This document shows positions 54,296 to 57,868 of a stretch of DNA of 57,868 nt, in pieces. The stretch covers positions 1 to 57,868 of the forward strand of contig CALHCJ010000154.1 in NCBI GenBank assembly GCA_937936275.1. Reading direction: 5' to 3'. A program made the translations under genes and the position numbers. Below the pieces are notes generated by a model. The model saw only the letters and a program-made list of their open reading frames with translations. It ran no database searches and was not told the DNA's origin. Position 1 is the first letter of the stretch, and every line of letters begins with the position of its first letter. Source of the stretch: an uncultured Flavobacteriaceae bacterium. GTDB taxonomy: Bacteria; Bacteroidota; Bacteroidia; Flavobacteriales; Flavobacteriaceae.

Positions 54296-55750
54296 TTAGT
54301 CTAGAGAAGAATCAATTCTTCCTGGTTCCCTAGTTTCTGAACCTTCTAATTCCAATAACGAATCGCCTAAACGTGTGCGCATGTCATTGGCTAAAAGTTT
54401 AATTTGTGCAACCACTTCAGGGTTTTTGTTGGCAACGTTCTTTGTTTCGCTAATATCATTTACCACATCATAAAGCTCAATTTCTTCCAAATCCACCATA
54501 CGATAATCACCCGGTAAGCCGTCTTTACCAAGCTCTTGCCCGTCCATAGTTCGATAACGATGGGGGAAGTATAATTTCCATTTGCCATATCGTACACCGA
54601 ATAATTCATTAACACGATAATAAAAGAAGTAAGCTTCTTGCGGACTTTCTTCAGCTTCGCTTGTCAAGACTTTCCAAACACTTTTGCCATCAATGGTTTT
54701 TAAGGGAAGTTCAGCATCGGTAATTTCAGCAATTGTCGGAAGCATATCGATAGCCATCACCGGTATATCTAAAACTTTTCCAGCTTCTAATTTACCTGGA
54801 TACTTCATGATAAAAGGCTCGCGTTGACCACCCTCCCAGCCTGTTCCTTTGCCTTCTCGAAGAGGATATGCACTTCCAGCATGGTTGCCATAAGATAACC
54901 ACGGTCCGTTATCTGAAGTAAAAATAACGATGGTGTTTTCTTCTAAACCGTTTGTTTTTAAGGCTTTTATAATTTCACCAACAGACCAATCGATTTCCAT
55001 AATAACATCGCCATATAATCCTCTTTCAGATTTCCCTTTGAACTTATCAGAAACAAAAAGAGGAACATGTGGTTGTGGGTGCGGCACATACAAAAAGAAC
55101 GGATTGTCTTTATTTCGGTTTATAAAATCAACACTTCGCTCTGTGATCTGTGTCGTTAATTGTGATTGTTCCGTTAGCGTATCAATTATAGCTTCATTTT
55201 CGTAAAGTGGTAAATCTGGAAAATTAAAGATTGGGCCTTGTTGCGGATGAAAAGGCCACATATCATTTGAGTATGGGATACCAAACCACTCATCAAAACC
55301 ATGCCTAGTAGGTAGAAACTTCTCATGATGTCCCAAATGCCATTTTCCATAAATAGCTGTTTTATATCCTTGGGCTTTGAGCATTTCGGCCATTGTAGTT
55401 TCAGATGCGTTTATCCCATGTGTATTACTAGGTCCTAAAGCATTGTGAATACCAATGCGATTAGGGTAGCAGCCTGTAAGTATTCCAGCACGTGAAGCTG
55501 AACATACAGCTTGAGCTGCATAATAACTAGTTAATTTAATTCCGTCAGCCGCCATTTGGTCAAGGTTGGGAGTGGCAATATCACGTGCGCCAAAAACGCC
55601 GACATCATTATAGCCTTGATCATCAGTAAAAATTAAAACGACATTCGGTGGACTAACTGCTTTTTTTTGCTCCTTTTTAATTTCGTTTTTACAAGCGGAA
55701 AGTACTGAGGCAATAACAAGTATGGTTAATTTGATATGCGTTTTGCCCAT
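54296..55750 (-). CDS. S1-family sulfatase lipoprotein
   Basis: 484 aa. Lipobox LSAC (C20). Arylsulfatase core: metal-binding FTDDQGYND (residues 41-49) and the formylglycine motif C83-S-A-S-R87, so C83 needs oxidation by an FGE-type maturase, not seen in this window. GKWHLGHHEKFLP and IFTSDNGPW supply further active-site residues. It would desulfate a polysaccharide or its oligomers at the envelope; alginate itself is unsulfated, so the target is another algal glycan. Eleven bp downstream of the membrane cytochrome gene, likely one operon. Confidence 0.92.
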   Translation of the reverse strand: MGKTHIKLTILVIASVLSACKNEIKKEQKKAVSPPNVVLIFTDDQGYNDVGVFGARDIATPNLDQMAADGIKLTSYYAAQAVCSASRAGILTGCYPNRIGIHNALGPSNTHGINASETTMAEMLKAQGYKTAIYGKWHLGHHEKFLPTRHGFDEWFGIPYSNDMWPFHPQQGPIFNFPDLPLYENEAIIDTLTEQSQLTTQITERSVDFINRNKDNPFFLYVPHPQPHVPLFVSDKFKGKSERGLYGDVIMEIDWSVGEIIKALKTNGLEENTIVIFTSDNGPWLSYGNHAGSAYPLREGKGTGWEGGQREPFIMKYPGKLEAGKVLDIPVMAIDMLPTIAEITDAELPLKTIDGKSVWKVLTSEAEESPQEAYFFYYRVNELFGVRYGKWKLYFPHRYRTMDGQELGKDGLPGDYRMVDLEEIELYDVVNDISETKNVANKNPEVVAQIKLLANDMRTRLGDSLLELEGSETREPGRIDSSLD

Positions 55751-55761
55751 GAAAGGTAGTT

Positions 55762-57819
55762 TTAGTTTAGGATAATTTCATCCACAAATATCCAACTATC
55801 TCCGCCAGGGTTTGGATGCCAGGACGGATTCTTAAGAGGACTCTTGATTTCTACTTTTACATATTTTGCTTTGGTTGGTGGAATTTCGACATCGAAGAAC
55901 GTTAATGAAACATCGTTGTTAGGTTCTTCTTTTGGTAATTTCAACGTTTTCACCCGCTTAAATTGCTTTCCGTTTTGAGAAGTGTAAACATTGATTCCAA
56001 CAGGAAAGAAAATCCAACTAGCAGGGGCAGAGAGTGAGCCAACAGAAACTGATGAAATCTCTGTATCTTCTTTAAGCGTAAGGGTAGTGCTAAAATGACT
56101 ACCTTCATAACCAAGCCAAGCCCCATCAACAAAATTGGTCGAACCTCGTTTTAAATCAACCAGTGTTTTACCCTCCTGCGCTTTGTATTTTTCATTGGGG
56201 AATTTATTCAGTGTAACATCAAGATAATCGACAGATGTGGTTTTAAACTTTTGAGTACTTACCTCACTGGGTTTCCATCCTTCTTTCATAACAATCGCTT
56301 GAAGTGTTGCTGATGACCTAATCTGAAAAGGTTCGGTATACAGGGTTGCTGTACTATCTGGAATGGTACCGTTAAGAGAATAGAATATTTTCGAATCTTC
56401 AAAAGTATTTTCTAAAGCGATTTCTAAAGAATCTTTAAAAAATGCTGTTTCAGCTAAGATAATGGGTGCTGATAAAGAAACCGCTTTAAACGCATCTTTC
56501 GGAACATGCTGAATTGCAATAGCTGGGTATTCGGTTTGAAATTTTTCTACTTCATCAGTGGTTACATTGGTTTGAAAAAGATAAAGCGATTTCAAACTGG
56601 GTGTATTCTTTGCAAGTTCAAAAACAGCACTACTGATCGTTGTTCCGTACAAGTTTAGTGATTCTAAAAACTCAAAGTCATCAAAAATTGGAATAGACTT
56701 ATCAGTAAGACTTGTATTCTGTACTTGAAGCTTTGTAAGATGTTTAAAAGGGGCTATCAATTCGGCAATCGTATCATTGAATTGAGAATTGGCAAGATTC
56801 AATTCAACAATATTTTCTGCATAGGTATCTAGCGCTTTTAGTTTTTCTTTTACGTTTAATTTTTCTCCCTGTAGATTCACAATTAGTAGTGGGTTTTCTT
56901 CTGCTAGTGGGTACACGGTAATGCCCAATGCGTTCATTTCTTCAACCCATTCGTTGGGTACTTGTTCTACTTCTTTAGCGATTAGGGCATGTGGAGAGGT
57001 ATCTTCTTCAAGACTAGTTAATATCACGCTCAATTTTTCGGAGGTCTTTAAATCTTTGGTCTTACAATCAAAACAATTACCGTTTTTAACCCACCATTCC
57101 ATCAGAGCTATTTCTTCTGAAGTGAGTTGAACTTTTCCTTTGGGTGGCATATGTTCCTCATCTTCCAAAGGCAAATACATTCTATGAACAAGTAAAGGCT
57201 TTTTTCCATCTATGGAATCGAACATGCTACCAGAATCCCCTCCTTTTAAAAGATTTTCCGGAGAAGTCATTAGAAGTCCACCTTTCAATTTGCCTTGATT
57301 ATGACAGCTTACGCACTTTGCTTCTAAAATAGGTTGAATAATATCAGCATGTACTTTTGCTTCAGCAACATCTTTAATGATGATTTCTTTAGCGCTAGTA
57401 TCTTTGAACAAATAGTCTTCGCCGTGCGTCATGTTTCCTCCAAAATGACCCGTTACAGAAACTAGTATTAGTACAAGTATAAATGTGGGTAGATACATTT
57501 TTTTTACTCCCTTAACTTTTGATCGCTTTAAAAAGAACAACAAAATAGTGGTAACCGTAAAGGCCACAGCCATCCAACGATGTAAAAAGAGTAAATCTTC
57601 ATCGAAGCCACCTTCTTCACCAAGTAGCCAACCGGTACCCAAAGAAGCTAATGCAGTTACTCCGGAAGAAGCCAAGACGAACAAAATCAATTCGTCAGCT
57701 GAAAGATTTGGACGAAATCGGCTATACATTTCTAACGCAAACGCCAAAAGAATAATTCCGATGGGCAAGTGCACGAATAAAGGATGAAAATTACCTATTT
57801 GTATTGCTTCTATAATCAT
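55762..57819 (-). CDS. Membrane DUF2231/cytochrome c/LRR/discoidin-like protein
   Basis: 685 aa mosaic. Residues 1-150 form four membrane helices of a DUF2231-like domain (FHPLFVHLPIGIILLAF). A planctomycete-type cytochrome c domain follows with C169-V-S-C172-H173 and MPPKGK, the Met ligand. Then leucine-rich-repeat-like segments (about 300-440), a chitobiase C-terminal beta domain (FYSLNGTIPDSTATLY) and a discoidin-like end (PGGDSWIFVDEIILN). Such proteins couple membrane redox to glycan or sulfate ester metabolism; exact role unknown. It is 2 bp behind an upstream gene with a similar C-terminus and 11 bp ahead of the sulfatase. Confidence 0.82.
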   Translation of the reverse strand: MIIEAIQIGNFHPLFVHLPIGIILLAFALEMYSRFRPNLSADELILFVLASSGVTALASLGTGWLLGEEGGFDEDLLFLHRWMAVAFTVTTILLFFLKRSKVKGVKKMYLPTFILVLILVSVTGHFGGNMTHGEDYLFKDTSAKEIIIKDVAEAKVHADIIQPILEAKCVSCHNQGKLKGGLLMTSPENLLKGGDSGSMFDSIDGKKPLLVHRMYLPLEDEEHMPPKGKVQLTSEEIALMEWWVKNGNCFDCKTKDLKTSEKLSVILTSLEEDTSPHALIAKEVEQVPNEWVEEMNALGITVYPLAEENPLLIVNLQGEKLNVKEKLKALDTYAENIVELNLANSQFNDTIAELIAPFKHLTKLQVQNTSLTDKSIPIFDDFEFLESLNLYGTTISSAVFELAKNTPSLKSLYLFQTNVTTDEVEKFQTEYPAIAIQHVPKDAFKAVSLSAPIILAETAFFKDSLEIALENTFEDSKIFYSLNGTIPDSTATLYTEPFQIRSSATLQAIVMKEGWKPSEVSTQKFKTTSVDYLDVTLNKFPNEKYKAQEGKTLVDLKRGSTNFVDGAWLGYEGSHFSTTLTLKEDTEISSVSVGSLSAPASWIFFPVGINVYTSQNGKQFKRVKTLKLPKEEPNNDVSLTFFDVEIPPTKAKYVKVEIKSPLKNPSWHPNPGGDSWIFVDEIILN

Positions 57820-57821
57820 GT

Positions 57822-57868
57822 TTATTCAACTAAAATTTCGTCCACGAAGAACCATGCTACAGTTCCTT
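57822..57868 (-). CDS. 3' end of an upstream gene, partial
   Basis: Only the last 14 codons are inside the window, reading GTVAWFFVDEILVE then stop at 57822-57824. The end resembles that of the next gene (GGDSWIFVDEIILN), so it too probably carries a discoidin-like C-terminal domain. The stop is 2 bp before the next start, implying one operon. Confidence 0.7.
   Translation of the reverse strand, partial: GTVAWFFVDEILVE

Noticed and set aside
1-57868. CRISPR arrays, prophage, transposase genes, toxin-antitoxin or rRNA operons
   Set aside because: No repeat-spacer array, transposase, integrase, phage structural gene or rRNA sequence was seen on either strand.

Overview
The window reads as a chromosome segment of a marine, alginate-degrading member of the Flavobacteriaceae (Bacteroidota). 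The reasons are a SusC/SusD pair, a type IX secretion sorting domain, Bacteroidota-type promoters (TAnnTTTG at -7), AT-rich DNA without clear Shine-Dalgarno sequences, and a full alginate polysaccharide-utilisation locus resembling those of Zobellia, Maribacter and relatives. The genus is inferred from gene content only.

Layout. 1-11190 is mostly housekeeping: a TPR protein cut by the window edge, serS, an HTTM membrane protein overlapping ribF, a secreted M12-type metalloprotease with a lipoprotein partner, pth, rplY and prs. A tRNA-Leu(CAA) gene follows at 11333.

11519-33915 is the alginate locus. One leftward operon from 32109 encodes PL6, two PL7 and one PL17 lyases, the cupin KdgF and an SDR. 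SusC/SusD (23614-19129) handle outer-membrane uptake. A GntR/FadR-type regulator, an MFS uronate transporter and a second SDR follow. KDG kinase, KDPG aldolase and an unusual Nramp-like membrane protein complete the route to pyruvate and glyceraldehyde-3-phosphate. A divergent pair (sugar-isomerase-like TIM barrel, RraA-like protein) shares the PL6 promoter region. Two regulatory layers can be read in the DNA. A bipartite site (GGTAAACC-N5-GGTTAACC) recurs before gntR, susC and PL6/isomerase, which suits the GntR regulator. Two identical 18-bp palindromes, 80 bp apart, lie between kdgK and a LacI-type regulator.

34019-40865 holds two tandem, paralogous TPR histidine kinase/NarL-type response regulator pairs, an outer-membrane beta-barrel protein and a 55-residue membrane protein. 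Copies of a palindrome (TACTGGNNNNCCAGTA) and its half-site lie upstream of both kinases and both small genes, so they may form one previously unrecognised regulon. An orphan terminator in the same region suggests a small RNA or leader transcript.

41022-45765 is a dinB-dnaE mutagenesis operon. A four-helix-bundle (S23/IVP-type) gene bounded by 29-bp inverted repeats sits exactly between the two polymerase genes, like an rRNA intervening sequence placed in an mRNA.

46024-57868 is mixed: an FdhF/YdeP molybdopterin oxidoreductase, a small lipoprotein, a glutaryl-CoA-dehydrogenase-like enzyme, TrmN6, a three-CHRD/cupredoxin lipoprotein, and a cluster of cytochrome-c/FG-GAP protein, sulfatase and membrane cytochrome/discoidin-like protein that continues past the right edge.
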